From Symsagittifera roscoffensis (Eukaryota > Xenacoelomorpha > Acoela > Convolutidae), in assembly GCF_963678635.1 (NCBI RefSeq), contig NC_087064.1:17971802-18035801 (forward strand): 64,000 bases of DNA, written 5' to 3'. This document shows positions 8,214 through 19,919 of the stretch, piece after piece. A program made the position numbers and the translations under genes. Every line of letters begins with the position of its first letter. Position 1 is the first letter of the stretch. The notes beneath the pieces were generated by a model, which searched no databases, was not told the origin of the DNA, and was given only the letters and a program-made list of their open reading frames with translations.

Positions 8214-8782
8214 CAAGTTAACTGAATTTTTTGTATATAATCGCTGAGAAATTGCTGATTTTTCAGCAGATATTCAAGTTCTTTAATTTTGATGTAAATT
8301 TGAGATGATAACTCAAAGTTGATGAATTTTTCAAAGCAAATCTTTGGAAATCTGATACCAAACCTGATCATGCAAGATTTTGAACTTTGAAAGTCCTTAA
8401 AAAAATGGAGGAATAAAGAACTTTGCTGGGGAGTTTTGACAAATTTGGGAGTTGGATATGGAATAAAAAGAGTCTTTGAAATATTATCGTGCGATTTTTT
8501 TATTAACTTCAAATTTTCTAAAATAAATAAAAAAAATTTTCTAGTCAAGTGTAACTCAGCTGTAAGTTTATAGCTTTGATACGCAATATGTGGATCAAAA
8601 ATAAACTCTTTGATTGAGTAAGTTTCTCTAAAGAGACCTTTACTTAGCCGGAGAACTCTATTTTGGACAATATAAACGTCCAAAAAATTGTGAAAAAAGT
8701 AAGAATCTACATCTATTTCATCAATAAGGAAATCACACGGAATATTTTCTTTTTTCTTGTAGAGTAATTCGAGGAAATTCAA
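8213..8782 (-). CDS. Hypothetical 189-aa element protein, unit A
   Basis: The intact frame starts MNFLELLYKKKENIPCDFLI. I do not recognise it. It has a high content of Phe, Leu, Ile and Lys, no clear signal peptide, and a C-terminal region (IYIKIKELEYLLKNQQFL) that could form an amphipathic helix. It is divergent from the polymerase across a CRE-repeat promoter and is followed without gap by the membrane-protein gene, so both may be on one mRNA. The unit B copy differs at only two residues (both around residue 95) and is also open. It might be a structural or replication protein; nothing in the sequence decides. Confidence 0.65.
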   Translation of the reverse strand: MNFLELLYKKKENIPCDFLIDEIDVDSYFFHNFLDVYIVQNRVLRLSKGLFRETYSIKEFIFDPHIAYQSYKLTAELHLTRKFFLFILENLKLIKKSHDNISKTLFIPYPTPKFVKTPQQSSLFLHFFKDFQSSKSCMIRFGIRFPKICFEKFINFELSSQIYIKIKELEYLLKNQQFLSDYIQKIQLT

Positions 8783-8901
8783 ATGCTTTTTAATTGATAT
8801 TCTTCAAAAATGAATATTTTGGATCCAACGTTATGACTAGAAACTGCTTAGTTCTGATTGGTTGAAAATTTTTCTGGAAAATTCTAGAACTTTCAAAGGA
8901 A

Positions 8902-9135
8902 TGACGTCATTACCATAAAAGGAAAATTGCGTAGGTGTTGACGTCACTTCTATTTATAAAATGACGTCATTATCATAAAAGAAACATTGCGTAGGTGGTG
9001 ACGTCACTTCTATTCAAAGAATGACGTCATTATCATAAAAGGAAAATTGCGTAGGTGGTGACGTCACTTCTATTCAAAGGTTGACGTCATTACCGTAAAA
9101 GGATAATTGCGTAGACGTCACTGTTAGTATAAATA
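8902..9135. promoter_or_regulatory. Divergent promoter with 60-bp CRE repeats and TATA box, unit A
   Basis: Perfect TGACGTCA palindromes (the CREB/ATF site) lie at 8,902, 8,939, 8,962, 8,999, 9,022, 9,059 and 9,082, with AGACGTCA at 9,113. They form an exact 60-bp direct repeat with two CREs per unit, each unit also carrying TTGCGTAGG. TATAAATA at 9,128-9,135 precedes the polymerase ATG (9,257) by 122 bp. The 189-aa gene starts on the other side at 8,782. Confidence 0.8.
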
Positions 9136-9256
9136 CGCTTATTTTATTGGGTTAAATCATTCATTTTGTATGCCCATCAGAAACATTTAATTGAATTTTA
9201 CTTTAAACTTTTAATTTTGGAACATTTCTGGAACAAGTCCCAATTATTTTTAGATA

Positions 9257-12200
9257 ATGCCTGCCCTTAACCGAAACGAGAAAGTCAAATGTGAGGACTG
9301 TGGTCGGGAGTACAGGAGATCGGATGCTGCTAGACATCAAAAAAATTGTTCTAAAGGAGTTATTTCTTGCCCTGATTGTGAGTATTTTACTTATAATCAA
9401 CAAGAAATGAGCTATCATATGGCTAAGAAGCATGGTCAACCAAGTTCGAAGCAGTTCCCCAGTTACTACTCTCTCCAACAACATCGGAGAAAAGAACATG
9501 GAGCGAAACAACGGAAGCCAAGTGATACGGTAGCCAACTTGAACAAGATTGTGGAGGATGAGGGGGAAGATGGTGAAAAATTGAAGGAGGAACTTGGTGC
9601 ATGTCAACATTTTCTAGTGGATACGGAGATGGAAAATGGGAGAAATAAGGTATTTAACTTCCAAATGTCCAAGTTAGATACTAAAGTTATCAACGAGAAA
9701 CTTGAAGAAGTCTTCAACAAGCTCGACTCTGCCGCAAAAATCAATATTGCTCTGGGTTTTGTTCTTCGAAATATTGAGACTGGTGAATATCGATACTTCT
9801 ACGCCCATGAAAACAAAACTCTGTTTGAAAAATCCCACTTACTTTGTACGAAAGCGGATTTGATAACAATCCAAGGAAAAGTAGAAAAATTCGATATTGT
9901 GGAGCAATGTACCCAAGAACGCCAGAACACAAAGTGGCGATTCGAGTTGATTACTAACGTTACAATTTTTGCTGCTTTGCTGAAAAACATCCCCATGGAA
10001 TGTCCGGACTCTGTCTTACCCGAACATTTATTACGACATACGCAAGTGAATTGTCTTTTATCTAACAAAGACAAGGAACCTTACAAAGATCATTTGTGTC
10101 TTTTCCGCGCATTGGCCATGTACATGAACGGACATAATGATCTCGACTCTCACACTTCTAGATACTTTACAGATTTTATATCAAAATCTGGTTATGATCC
10201 TTAAAGTTTTCGTGGAGTTTCTGTAGAAGACTTACCTGTTGTCGAGGAAATTGTGCAAAGAAACATTTTATATACGATTTCGATATCCAAGAAGGAGAAT
10301 ATGTAGGAGAACTAGCTCGAAGAAGTATCGGAAGATTCGATAAAACAGTTAAGCTACTGAGATTTAACAATCATATCATTCATACAAATGATATAGATAG
10401 TTTCTTCAAGTGCTTTCGATGCCCTAGTTGTGACACTTTTTTTAATAAATCCGACAATTTTAACAAACATCTTCTGAGATGCAAGGACCGAGTGAAACAT
10501 ATTTACCCAAAGAACGTCTATGAGCTTTGCGAAACCTTGTTTGAAAAGCTAGAAGGATTCAATCTTCCAGTTTCTGAAGATAACAAACTTTTTAATAACC
10601 TAGCAATTTTCGATTTTGAATCGATTTGTGTTCCTACAGAGGAACTAAAAGAGACGCAGACTACTACCTGGATTGGAAAACATGTCCCCATTTCAGTCTC
10701 TATATCATCAAATTTGATCGATGAACCCATCTTTTTGTACAACAAGGATCCACAGAACTTGATTATTGATTTTGTAAGCAAACTCGAGCTGTTGGCTGAA
10801 CAAAGTAAGCTAGAAATGTGAAAAAAATTTCAAGATATTGAAGTAGCTGTGAATGAAAGAATGAGAAAGATCTTTGATCAGCTGAACGAACGTGGTAAAA
10901 ATTTTTCAAGTAACAAATTTGAGTACGAAGACGAATGTATTGAAGATTCGCAAGAAGCAGATATGTCAACACAATTCTTGCGAATTCAGAAAAATCAACT
11001 CATCGATTTGAAACAACATCTGGAAAGATATAAAAATACTTTACCTGTTTTTGGATTTAACAGTGGTAGATATGACTTAAATTTGATCAAGTCCTACTTA
11101 ATCCCTTATTTGACTCGCGATAAAGAGCAAGAAACATCCGTTATCAAAAAAGCAAATGATTTTATATCTTTCAAGTTTGGAGATGTACAATTTCTTGACA
11201 TTATGAAATTTCTGGGTGGAGCAACAACTCTGGACTCATTTCTCAAAGCTTATAAAGCTAGTGAAACAGAAGGATTCTTTCCTTATGAGTGGTTTGACAA
11301 CCCTGACAAACTTGATTTTCCAGGACTGCCCCCATATGAAGCATTTTTCAGTAAACTTAGAAACAACAATCCTTTAGACAAAGACTTTACTGATTATGAA
11401 AAACTGAGGAAGAGTGGACTTGATGAACAGCAAGCACTGAAAAGCTTCAAATCAAGACTGTACCCCCATCTGGACTAGATAATTACAGTTACTTACAACA
11501 AACTTGGCAGAAAAACGGAATGACTGTGTTCAAAGACTTTTTGCAGTGGTACAACAACAAAGATGTAGTTCCAACCCTGGAAGCAATGCAAAAAATGATT
11601 CAGTTTTATCATAACAAAGGGATAGATATGTTGAAAATTGGATGTACACTTCCAAATCTAGCAAACATATGTCTACACAAATCTACAAATTACAAGTTTT
11701 ATCCATTTTGCGAAAGTGATAAAGATTTGTGTGAAAAAATACGAGAAGACATGACCGGTGGGCCTTCGATTGTGTTCACTCTAAAAGCTGTTGTAGACGA
11801 AACCTTTATCAGAGATTCATCAAATATTTGTGTGTCAATCGTTGGAATTGATGCAAGCCAGCTTTACCCCTATTCAATGTGTCAAGATATGCCAACAGGA
11901 CTGTATACGAGATGGGAGTTTGACACTGATATGCAGAAATTCAAGGCTAGACATAATCGAACTCGCAACTTTGAGAATATCTTCATGTCTTTCTATCAAG
12001 AATCAAGACCAGAATGTAAAATTGAGAGCTTTTTTACATCTGGAAAACAGAAGAAAATTGACTGTTTTAATGTGGACGGTTATTGTGATCACTGTAAAAC
12101 AGTATTCGAGGCAATGGGATGCTAATATCACTTTTGTTCTTGTCAAGAAGCTCGTCCCTCCTTAACAGAACAGGATATTGAGCGAGGAAACAAGAAGAGA

Positions 12201-12731
12201 GAACTGGATGATATGCGACGAGAATACATTAAAGAGAAAGGATACAAAGTGGAAGAAATGTGGGAGTGTGAGTGGTGGCAAAATTTCAAAACCAATGACA
12301 AGATCAAAAAACATGTTCGAACCCACTTTCCCTATAAAAGACCTCTTTCTACAGACTCACTTCTAGCAAAAATAAAAGATGGATCTCTTTTTGGCTACGT
12401 TCAGTGTGACTTAGTTGTTCCAGATGAATTGAAATCGAAATTTGCGAATTTTCCTCCAATTTTCAAAAACACTGAGGTTGGAAGAAACGATATTGGTGAC
12501 TATATGAAGAATTATGCTATTGAAAATGAAATGTTGAAACATCCACAGAGAATGCTTATATCTAGCTTCAAGCTAGAAAATGGAGCAGTTATAACTCCTC
12601 TCTTCAACTTTTATTTGGAACTTGGCTTGCAATGCACCAAAATTTAACGTTTTGTTGAATATTCTCCTCGGAAGTGTTTCAATAATTTCGTTCAATCGGT
12701 GGTTGATGCATGAAGAGAAGGAGATGAAAAC
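9257..12731 (+). pseudogene. Family B DNA polymerase, broken copy 1 (unit A, 3'-truncated)
   Basis: This encodes a zinc-finger plus family B, probably protein-primed, DNA polymerase. Visible parts are: zinc fingers near the start (CEDC, CPDC..HMAKKH), a CLFRALA segment, a CPSC...HLLRC finger, exonuclease motifs FDFES (about 10,612) and FNSGRYDLN (about 11,057), and polymerase motif A DASQLYPYS (about 11,850). Polymerase motifs B and C are absent because the copy stops at 12,731 and joins copy 2. Breaks: stops at 10,202, 10,819, 12,123, 12,645 and 12,709; a one-base loss in a T run near 10,267; a one-base loss in an A run near 11,441; and a 30-bp deletion removing the third finger near 9,454. 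Unlike copies 2 and 3 it keeps the GCTLPNLANICLHK stretch near 11,641. It is not functional as it stands. Confidence 0.8.
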
Positions 12732-12743
12732 TTTGTCCTTCTT

Positions 12744-15700
12744 GTCGACGGTTTGTCCTTCTTGTGAACAAGAGTTCCCCAGTTACTACTCTCTCCAACA
12801 ACATCGGAGAAAAGAACATGGAGCGAAACAACGGAAGCCAAGTGATACGGTAGCCAACTTGAACAAGATTGTGGAGGATGAGGGGGAAGATGGTGAAAAA
12901 TTGAAGGAGGAACTTGGTGCATGTCAACATTTTCTAGTGGATACGGAGATGGAAAATGGGAGAAATAAGGTATTTAACTTCCAAATGTCCAAGTTAGATA
13001 CTAAAGTTATCAACGAGAAACTTGAAGAAGTCTTCAACAAGCTCGACTCTGCCGCAAAAATCAATATTGCTCTTGGGTTTTGTTCTTCGAAATATTGAGA
13101 CTGGTGAATATCGATACTTCTACGCCCATGAAAACAATACTCTGTTTGAAAAATCCCACTTACTTTGTACGAAAGCGGATTTGATAACAATCCAAGGAAA
13201 AGTAGAAAAATTCGATATTGTGGAGCAATGTACCCAAGAACGCCAGAACACAAAGTGGCGATTCGAGTTGATTACTAACGTTACAATTTTTGCTGCTTTG
13301 CTGAAAAACATCCCCATGGGATGTCCGGACTCTGTCTTACCCGAACCTTTATTACGACATACGCAAGTGAATTGTCTTTTATCTAACAAAGACAAGGAAC
13401 CTTACAAAGATCATTTGTGTCTTTTCCGCGCATTGGCCATGTACATGAACGGACATAATGATCTCGACTCTCACACTTCTAGATACTTTACAGATTTTAT
13501 ATCAAAATCTGGTTATGATCCTTAAAGTTTTCGTGGAGTTTCTGTAGAAGACTTACCTTTTGTCGAGGAAATTGTGCAAAGAAACATTTTTATATACGAT
13601 TTCGATATCCAAGAAGGAGAATATGTAGGAGAACTAGCTCGAAGAAGTATCGGAAGATTCGATAAAACAGTTAAGCTACTGAGATTTAACAATCATATCA
13701 TTCATACAAATGATATAGATAGTTTCTTCAAGTGCTTTCGATGCCCTAGTTGTGACACTTTTTTCAATAAATCCGACAATTTTAACAAACATCTTCTGAG
13801 ATGCAAGGACCGAGTGAAACATATTTACCCAAAGAACGTCTATGAGCTTTGCGAAACCTTGTTTGAAAAGCTAGAAGGATTCAATCTTCCAGTTTCTGAA
13901 GATAACAAACTTTTTAATAACCTAGCAATTTTCGATTTTGAATCGATTTGTGTTCCTACAGAGGAACTAAAAGAGACGCAGACTACTACCTGGATTGGAA
14001 AACATGTCCCCATTTCAGTCTCTATCTCATCAAATTTGATCGATGAACCCATCTTTTTGTACAACAAGGATCCACAGAACTTGATTATTGATTTTGTAAG
14101 CAAACTCGAGCTGTTGGCTGAACAAAGTAAGCTAGAAATGAGAAAAAAATTTCAAGATATTGAAGTAGCTGTGAATGAAAGAATGAGAAAGATCTTTGAT
14201 CAGCTGAACGAACGTGGTAAAAATTTTTCAAGTAACAAATTTGAGTACGAAGACGAATGTATTGAAGATTCGCAAGAAGCAGATATGTCAACACAATTCT
14301 TGCGAATTCAGAAAAATCAACTCATCGATTTGAAACAACATCTGGAGAGATATAAAAATACTTTACCTGTTTTTGGATTTAACAGTGGTAGATATGACTT
14401 AAATTTGATCAAGTCCTACTTAATCCCTTATTTGACTCGCGATAAAGAGCAAAAAACATCCGTTATCAAAAAAGCAAATGATTTTATATCTTTCAAGTTT
14501 GGAGATGTACAATTTCTTGACATTATGAAATTTCTGGGTGGAGCAACAACTCTGGACTCATTTCTCAAAGCTTATAAAGCTAGTGAAACAGAAGGATTCT
14601 TTCCTTATGAGTGGTTTGACAACCCTGACAAACTTGATTTTCCAGGACTGCCCCCATATGAAGCATTTTTCAGTAAACTTAGAAACAACAATCCTCTAGA
14701 CAAAGACTTTACTGATTATGAAAAACTGAGGAAGAGTGGACTTGATGAACAGCAAGCACTGAAAAAGCTTCAAATCAAGACTGTACCCCCATCTGGACTA
14801 GATAATTACAGTTACTTACAACAAACTTGGCAGAAAAACGGAATGACTGTGTTCAAAGACTTTTTGCAGTGGTACAACAACAAAGATGTAGTTCCAACCC
14901 TGGAAGCAATGCAAAAAATGATTCAGTTTTATCATAACAAAGGGATAGATATGTTGAAACTTGGATGTAAGCACTAGCAAACATATGTCTACACAAATCT
15001 ACAAATTACAAGTTTTATCCATTTTGCGAAAGTGATAAAGATTTGTGTGAAAAAATACGAGAAGACATGACCGGTGGGCCTTCGATTGTGTTCACTCTAA
15101 AAGCTGTTGTAGACGAAACCTTTATCAGAGATTCATCAAATATTTGTGTGTCAATCGTTGGAATTGATGCGAGCCAGCTTTACCCCTATTCAATGTGTCA
15201 AGATATGCCAACACGACTGTATACGAGATGGGAGTTTGACACTGATATGCAGAAATTCAAGGCTAGACATAATCGAACTCGCAACTTTGAGAATATCTTC
15301 ATGTCTTTCTATCAAGAATCAAGACCAGAATGTAAAATTGAGAGCTTTTTTACATCTGGAAAACAGAAGAAAATTGACTGTTTTAATGTGGACGGTTATT
15401 GTGATCACTGTAAAACAGTATTCGAGGCAATGGGATGCTAATATCACTTTTGTTCTTGTCAAGAAGCTCGTCCCTCCTTAACAGAACAGGATATTGAGCG
15501 AGGAAACAAGAAGAGAGAACTGGATGATATGCGACGAGAATACATTAAAGAGAAAGGATACAAAGTGGAAGAAATGTGGGAGTGTGAGTGGTGGCAAAAT
15601 TTCAAAACCAATGACAAGATCAAAAATCATGTTCGAACCCACTTTCCCTATAAAAGAACTCTTTCTACAGACTCACTTCTAGTAAAAATAAAAGATGGAT

Positions 15701-16961
15701 CTCTTTTTGGCTACGTTCAGTGTGACTTAGTTGTTCCAGATGAATTGAAATCGAAATTTGCGAATTTTCCTCCAATTTTCAAAAACACTGAGGTTGGAAG
15801 AAACGATATTGGTGACTATATGAAGAATTATGCTATTGAAAATGAAATGTTGAAACATCCACAGAGAATGCTTATATCTAGCTTCAAGCTAGAAAATGGA
15901 GCAGTTATAACTCCTCTCTTCAACTTTTATTTGGAACTTGGCTTGCAATGCACCAAAACTTATCGTTTTGTTGAATATTCTCCTCGGGAGTGTTTCAATA
16001 ATTTCGTTCAATCGGTGGTTGATGCATGAAGAGAAGGAGATGAAAACCCTCTATCAGGAGTTGTAGCAGAAACAATGAAGCTCTTGGGCAATTCCTCCTA
16101 TGGATATCAGATCATGGATAGATCCAGGCATACAATCACGAAGTATCTGAATGATGAAAAAACTCACAAAGCAATCAATGAACCATTGTTCAAAAGATTG
16201 AATACAGTTGAAAAAAACTTGTATGAGGTGGAGTTGTTGAAATCAACCATTGAACATAGAGAACCCATCATCGTTGGTTTTTTCATACTCAGGATGCAAA
16301 GCTGAGAATGTTGGAACTCTACTACAACTTCTTTGACAAGTTCTGTGATGTATATAAATTTGAAGAGTTGGAGATGGACACAGACTCACTTTACTTGGCA
16401 CTTGCAGAAGAAAATTTGTACGATTGCATCCAACCAGATAAGAGAGCTGCTTGGGAAAAAATGAGGGAGAGTGATTGCAGAGATTCCTTCAAGGCGGATG
16501 CAAAATCTACTTTCTTTCCTCGAACGTGTTGTAGTATCCATAAAAAACATGATAAGCGGGAGCCGGGACTTTTCAAAGAAGAATTTAGGTGCACAGAAAT
16601 GCTCTGTTTATGTAGTAAGACATATTGCTGCTATGACAATAAGTCAGACAAATTCAAATTTAGCAGCAAAGGATTGAATAAGCGGGTTCTAGAAGACTCT
16701 GGAGATGGACCTTTAGCAAAGTATAGAAGAGTGCTTGATGAAGCAATTAATCTTACATCTACTAACAGAGGATTCAGAACTATAAATCATATGGTGGCCA
16801 CATATGAACAGACAAAGAAAGGACTAAGCTATTTTTATCCAAAAAGACAAGTACAAGATGATGGAATTCATACAAAACCACTGAACTTATTAGAACTGAT
16901 TTGGTCAAGTAAATTTATTCATGATGTTGTATTATATTGGTTTTATGATGTTATAATGTAA
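12744..16961 (+). pseudogene. Family B DNA polymerase, broken copy 2 (unit A, 5'-truncated)
   Basis: This copy begins inside the third zinc finger (CPSCEQEF) and runs to the 3' end, keeping exonuclease motifs (FDFES about 13,931), motif A (about 15,166), motif B KLLGNSSYGY (about 16,078) and motif C DTDSLYLAL (about 16,378). Breaks: one extra base near 13,072, stops at 13,523, 15,439 and 16,027 shared with the other copies, a rearranged GTAAGCAC stretch near 14,970 shared with copy 3, and a one-base loss near 16,288. The longest open stretch is 467 codons (13,574-14,977), covering the exonuclease domain. It was probably created by a partial tandem duplication of the polymerase inside unit A. 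Confidence 0.8.
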
Positions 16962-17129
16962 AATGTTGCGGTAAACTTGTTATACAATGCAGTGATTTAT
17001 ATACTTTTTTTGTAATTTAATTTTTTTTCTCAAAAAATTTGATTTTTTTCGAGGTCTCTGTAGGTTTCAGCATTGTTTCAATTAGATGGAAAGTAAGATT
17101 ATCGTTTCAATTAGATAGAAAAAAAGATT

Positions 17130-17700
17130 TTTCAAAACGTTTGCAAAAATTTAATTGAATTTTTGTACAGGATGCAAAAACTAATTTGGTTTTTTCAATA
17201 AGTGTGCAAAAATTTTCAACAAACTTTTGTGTTAGATGCAAGTTTTTTCGTAGTTTTTTTTGAAAACGAATGCAAAAATCTAACTTATTTTTTCTTATTC
17301 TTATGCAAAAAGTGCAAAATTTTATTGTAAAAAACTTGGTAAAATTAATGCTAAATTTTTTTTATAATTGCTGACTTTGAGTGCTATTCCCTATCTTAGT
17401 ACATTGTTTTTCCAGTATTTTTGATCAATATACATGCAAAAAAGAGATTTTTTTTATGATCAAAGTTAAAATAAAGATTTTCATTTTATTTAATTATTAA
17501 CAGTGCAAGAAAATTCTCTTTCAGTTTTCTTTAAAATGCGAAAACATTTAATTAAATTTTTCTTAATTTGCGAGATTTTCTTTGATTTTTTTAACAAGTG
17601 TGCAAAAAAATTATGAAAAGTTTTGCATGGTGCAAAAATTAATGTAAAGTTTTTAACATGCTTGCAAAAATTGGTTTAATTTTTTTGCCATCTTTCTAAC
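17130..17700. repeat. Degenerate TGCAAAAA repeat array, unit B spacer
   Basis: A near-identical copy of the unit A spacer array, with TGCAAAAA cores every 30-34 bp in T-rich sequence. No gene is visible. Confidence 0.7.
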
Positions 17701-17874
17701 AAAATTCTATAAAAGTATTTACCAGATGCATAATTAGTTTCCTTTTTAACAAATTTTTACCATTGAAATTTCCTAATAAAATTTTCTATGATCTCTTTGT
17801 TCCTATCTCTTGAAATTAAATTTACTAGATGTAAAACAATTAAATTACAAAGCACAAGACAGTAGCCAATATAT

Positions 17875-18372
17875 TTACAAATCAAAGAGCTGTCGAGCAG
17901 CTGAGTTCTCAAAACTTTGCAAGTTCTCAATGGAGCGCAAAGCTGGTCTTGCCTCCATCACTGGTAGTTCGCTGACTGGAGTTCTTGGCTCAGAGAACCC
18001 CTCATCCTCTTCGATTGTAATTGGGTTGTCCACAGATCCCTCTTCCCAAGGAAAGAGGAAATCGTCGAATGATTGAGCCACATATCTAGAGTCAAGAATT
18101 TCGGAGTAGTTCATTCCCACATGCTCGGCCACTTCCTCCATCATTTGCATTTCTCCAAGTTGATTCTCTGTAGGCGGTACTTGCGTTATATGATGTTCGT
18201 TGAAATCCCTTCGCATCACTTCCACCATGTGCCAGACTTGAATTGGGATATCCATTCGTGCCAGAAAAACTCCAGAGACTGTTTCTCGCACTTGAATTTG
18301 TACTAGATCAGGCGAAAATTCTACAGAGTACATGAGGTTGTTGTTTTGTACTGAGAAGATCATTTTGAGCAA
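17875..18372 (-). CDS. 165-aa protein with acidic C-terminal tail, unit B
   Basis: Open and near-identical to the unit A copy at 7,189-7,686. The visible amino-acid changes are few (for example PTQ to PTE, NYPEI to NYSEI, AQPF to AQSF, SEPP to SELP). The N-terminal strand-helix region, the FLFPWEE patch, the NPITIEEDE motif and the RQLFDL end are all kept. An intact frame next to a dead polymerase means either that the duplication is young or that this gene is under selection; the sequence alone does not decide. Function is unknown, as for the unit A copy. Confidence 0.7.
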   Translation of the reverse strand: MLKMIFSVQNNNLMYSVEFSPDLVQIQVRETVSGVFLARMDIPIQVWHMVEVMRRDFNEHHITQVPPTENQLGEMQMMEEVAEHVGMNYSEILDSRYVAQSFDDFLFPWEEGSVDNPITIEEDEGFSEPRTPVSELPVMEARPALRSIENLQSFENSAARQLFDL

Positions 18373-18551
18373 TAAGTTGAGTACAAGAGTAAAAATAAGA
18401 AAGAGTTGAGAGAGGGTGAAAGTTGACTGTGGTTAAGTTGAAATTATTGTATTTAGAGCTGAGAGAGGAGGTAGTTGACAGTAGTTAAGTTGAAAATAAA
18501 ATGATTTTTAGTTAAGAGAGAGGGGTACCTTCAACTGGAATGTGTGAGTTT

Positions 18552-18732
18552 AACCAATCAGAATGGATTTTCCTTATTTGGATTGTAGTCGTGTCCAATC
18601 AGATTTTAGTTTCTTTTTATGGAATTCTTATAGAAAACTCGTATCCAATTGGAAACAAAGCTCCATTTTACACATTGTCGTTTCCAATCACAAAAATGTT
18701 CATTTTTGTTCAAGTTGTCGTGTCCAATCAGA
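18552..18732 (-). promoter_or_regulatory. CCAAT repeat array, unit B
   Basis: Counterpart of the unit A array at 7,868, with CCAATC cores at 18,552 onward spaced about 40-50 bp and preceded by TCGTNT. It lies upstream of the leftward 165-aa gene starting at 18,372. Confidence 0.6.
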
Positions 18733-18740
18733 GGAACCTT

Positions 18741-18899
18741 TCAAGGACTTAAGTCTTCCAAATAAGTGAAAATATACACAAAAGCAATCGCAAAAATAAA
18801 TGACCAAAATTTGTTTGCTGTAAAAATAAGAAATATTGCCGATATAAGTAACAAAAGAAGAAAAATTAATAAAAGTAACATCTCTGCAAGTCTTCTCAT
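18741..18899 (-). CDS. 52-aa hydrophobic membrane protein, unit B
   Basis: Matches the unit A protein with about two changes (NNFW to NKFW and VYNF to VYIF). The start again overlaps the upstream stop as TGATG, at 18,897-18,901. Two hydrophobic segments follow a short basic start. Conservation of the overlap in both units fits coupled translation from a two-gene mRNA, although recent duplication alone would also preserve it. Confidence 0.6.
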   Translation of the reverse strand: MRRLAEMLLLLIFLLLLLISAIFLIFTANKFWSFIFAIAFVYIFTYLEDLSP

Positions 18900-19468
18900 C
18901 AAGTTAACTGAATTTTTTGTATATAATCGCTGAGAAATTGCTGATTTTTCAGCAGATATTCAAGTTCTTTAATTTTGATGTAAATTTGAGATGATAACTC
19001 AAAGTTGATGAATTTTTCAAAGCAAATCTTTGGAAATCTGATACCAAACCTGATCATGCAAGATTTTGAACTTTGAAAGTCCTTAAAAAAATGGAGGAAT
19101 AAAGAACTTTGCTGGGGAGTTTTGACAAATTTGGGAGTTGGATATGGAATAAAAAGAGTCTTTGTAATATTATCGTAAGATTTTTTTATTAACTTCAAAT
19201 TTTCTAAAATAAATAAAAAAAATTTTCTAGTCAAGTGTAACTCAGCTGTAAGTTTATAGCTTTGATATGCAATATGTGGATCAAAAATAAACTCTTTGAT
19301 TGAGTAAGTTTCTCTAAAGAGACCTTTACTTAGCCGGAGAACTCTATTTTGGACAATATAAACGTCCAAAAAATTGTGAAAAAAGTAAGAATCTACATCT
19401 ATTTCATCAATAAGGAAATCACACGGAATATTTTCTTTTTTCTTGTAGAGTAATTCGAGGAAATTCAA
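18899..19468 (-). CDS. Hypothetical 189-aa element protein, unit B
   Basis: Open and differing from the unit A copy only at KKSYDNIT versus KKSHDNIS. It has no recognised domain, is rich in Phe, Leu, Ile and Lys, and ends in a possible amphipathic helix. It is divergent from polymerase copy 3 across the CRE-repeat promoter, and its stop overlaps the start of the membrane-protein gene. Confidence 0.65.
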   Translation of the reverse strand: MNFLELLYKKKENIPCDFLIDEIDVDSYFFHNFLDVYIVQNRVLRLSKGLFRETYSIKEFIFDPHIAYQSYKLTAELHLTRKFFLFILENLKLIKKSYDNITKTLFIPYPTPKFVKTPQQSSLFLHFFKDFQSSKSCMIRFGIRFPKICFEKFINFELSSQIYIKIKELEYLLKNQQFLSDYIQKIQLT

Positions 19469-19587
19469 ATGCTTTTTAATTGACTTTCTTCAAAAGTGAA
19501 TATTTTGGATCCAACGTTATGACTAGAAACTGCTTAGTTCTGATTGGTTGAAAATTTTTCTGGAAAATTCTAGAACTTTCAAAGGAA

Positions 19588-19821
19588 TGACGTCATTACC
19601 ATAAAAGGAAAATTGCGTAGGTGTTGACGTCACTTCTATTTATAAAATGACGTCATTATCATAAAAGAAACATTGCGTAGGTGGTGACGTCACTTCTATT
19701 CAAAGAATGACGTCATTACCATAAAAGGAAAATTGCGTAGGTGGTGACGTCACTTCTATTCAAAGGTTGACGTCATTACCGTAAAAGGATAATTGCGTAG
19801 ACGTCACTGTTAGTATAAATA
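19588..19821. promoter_or_regulatory. Divergent promoter with 60-bp CRE repeats and TATA box, unit B
   Basis: TGACGTCA at 19,588, 19,625, 19,648, 19,685, 19,708, 19,745 and 19,768, AGACGTCA at 19,799, and TATAAATA at 19,814-19,821. It has the same layout and 60-bp period as unit A. Confidence 0.8.
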
Positions 19822-19919
19822 CGCTTATTTTATTGGGTTAAATCATTCATTTTGTATGCCAATCAGAAACAGTTAATTGAATTTTACTTCAAATTTTACA
19901 GTTCGTTACTTCACGAAAA

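Larger units (their letters stand above)
6438..17123. mobile_element. Virus-like or Polinton-like element, unit A
   Basis: Unit A is defined by near-identity with unit B. Its left edge, at the repeat spacer, matches 17,124; its right edge is a doubled TTTCAATTAGAT motif around 17,085-17,120. It holds three leftward genes (165, 52 and 189 aa), a CRE-repeat divergent promoter, and the polymerase. It is about 3.2 kb longer than unit B because the polymerase is partly duplicated (9,257-12,731, then 12,744-16,961). No terminal inverted repeats, integrase, capsid or packaging ATPase gene is visible. Endogenous viral DNA or a transposon are both possible. Confidence 0.7.

Noticed and set aside
9203-9610. 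Leftward frames opposite the polymerases
   Set aside because: They are shadows of the polymerase reading frame and recur in each copy only because the DNA is duplicated.
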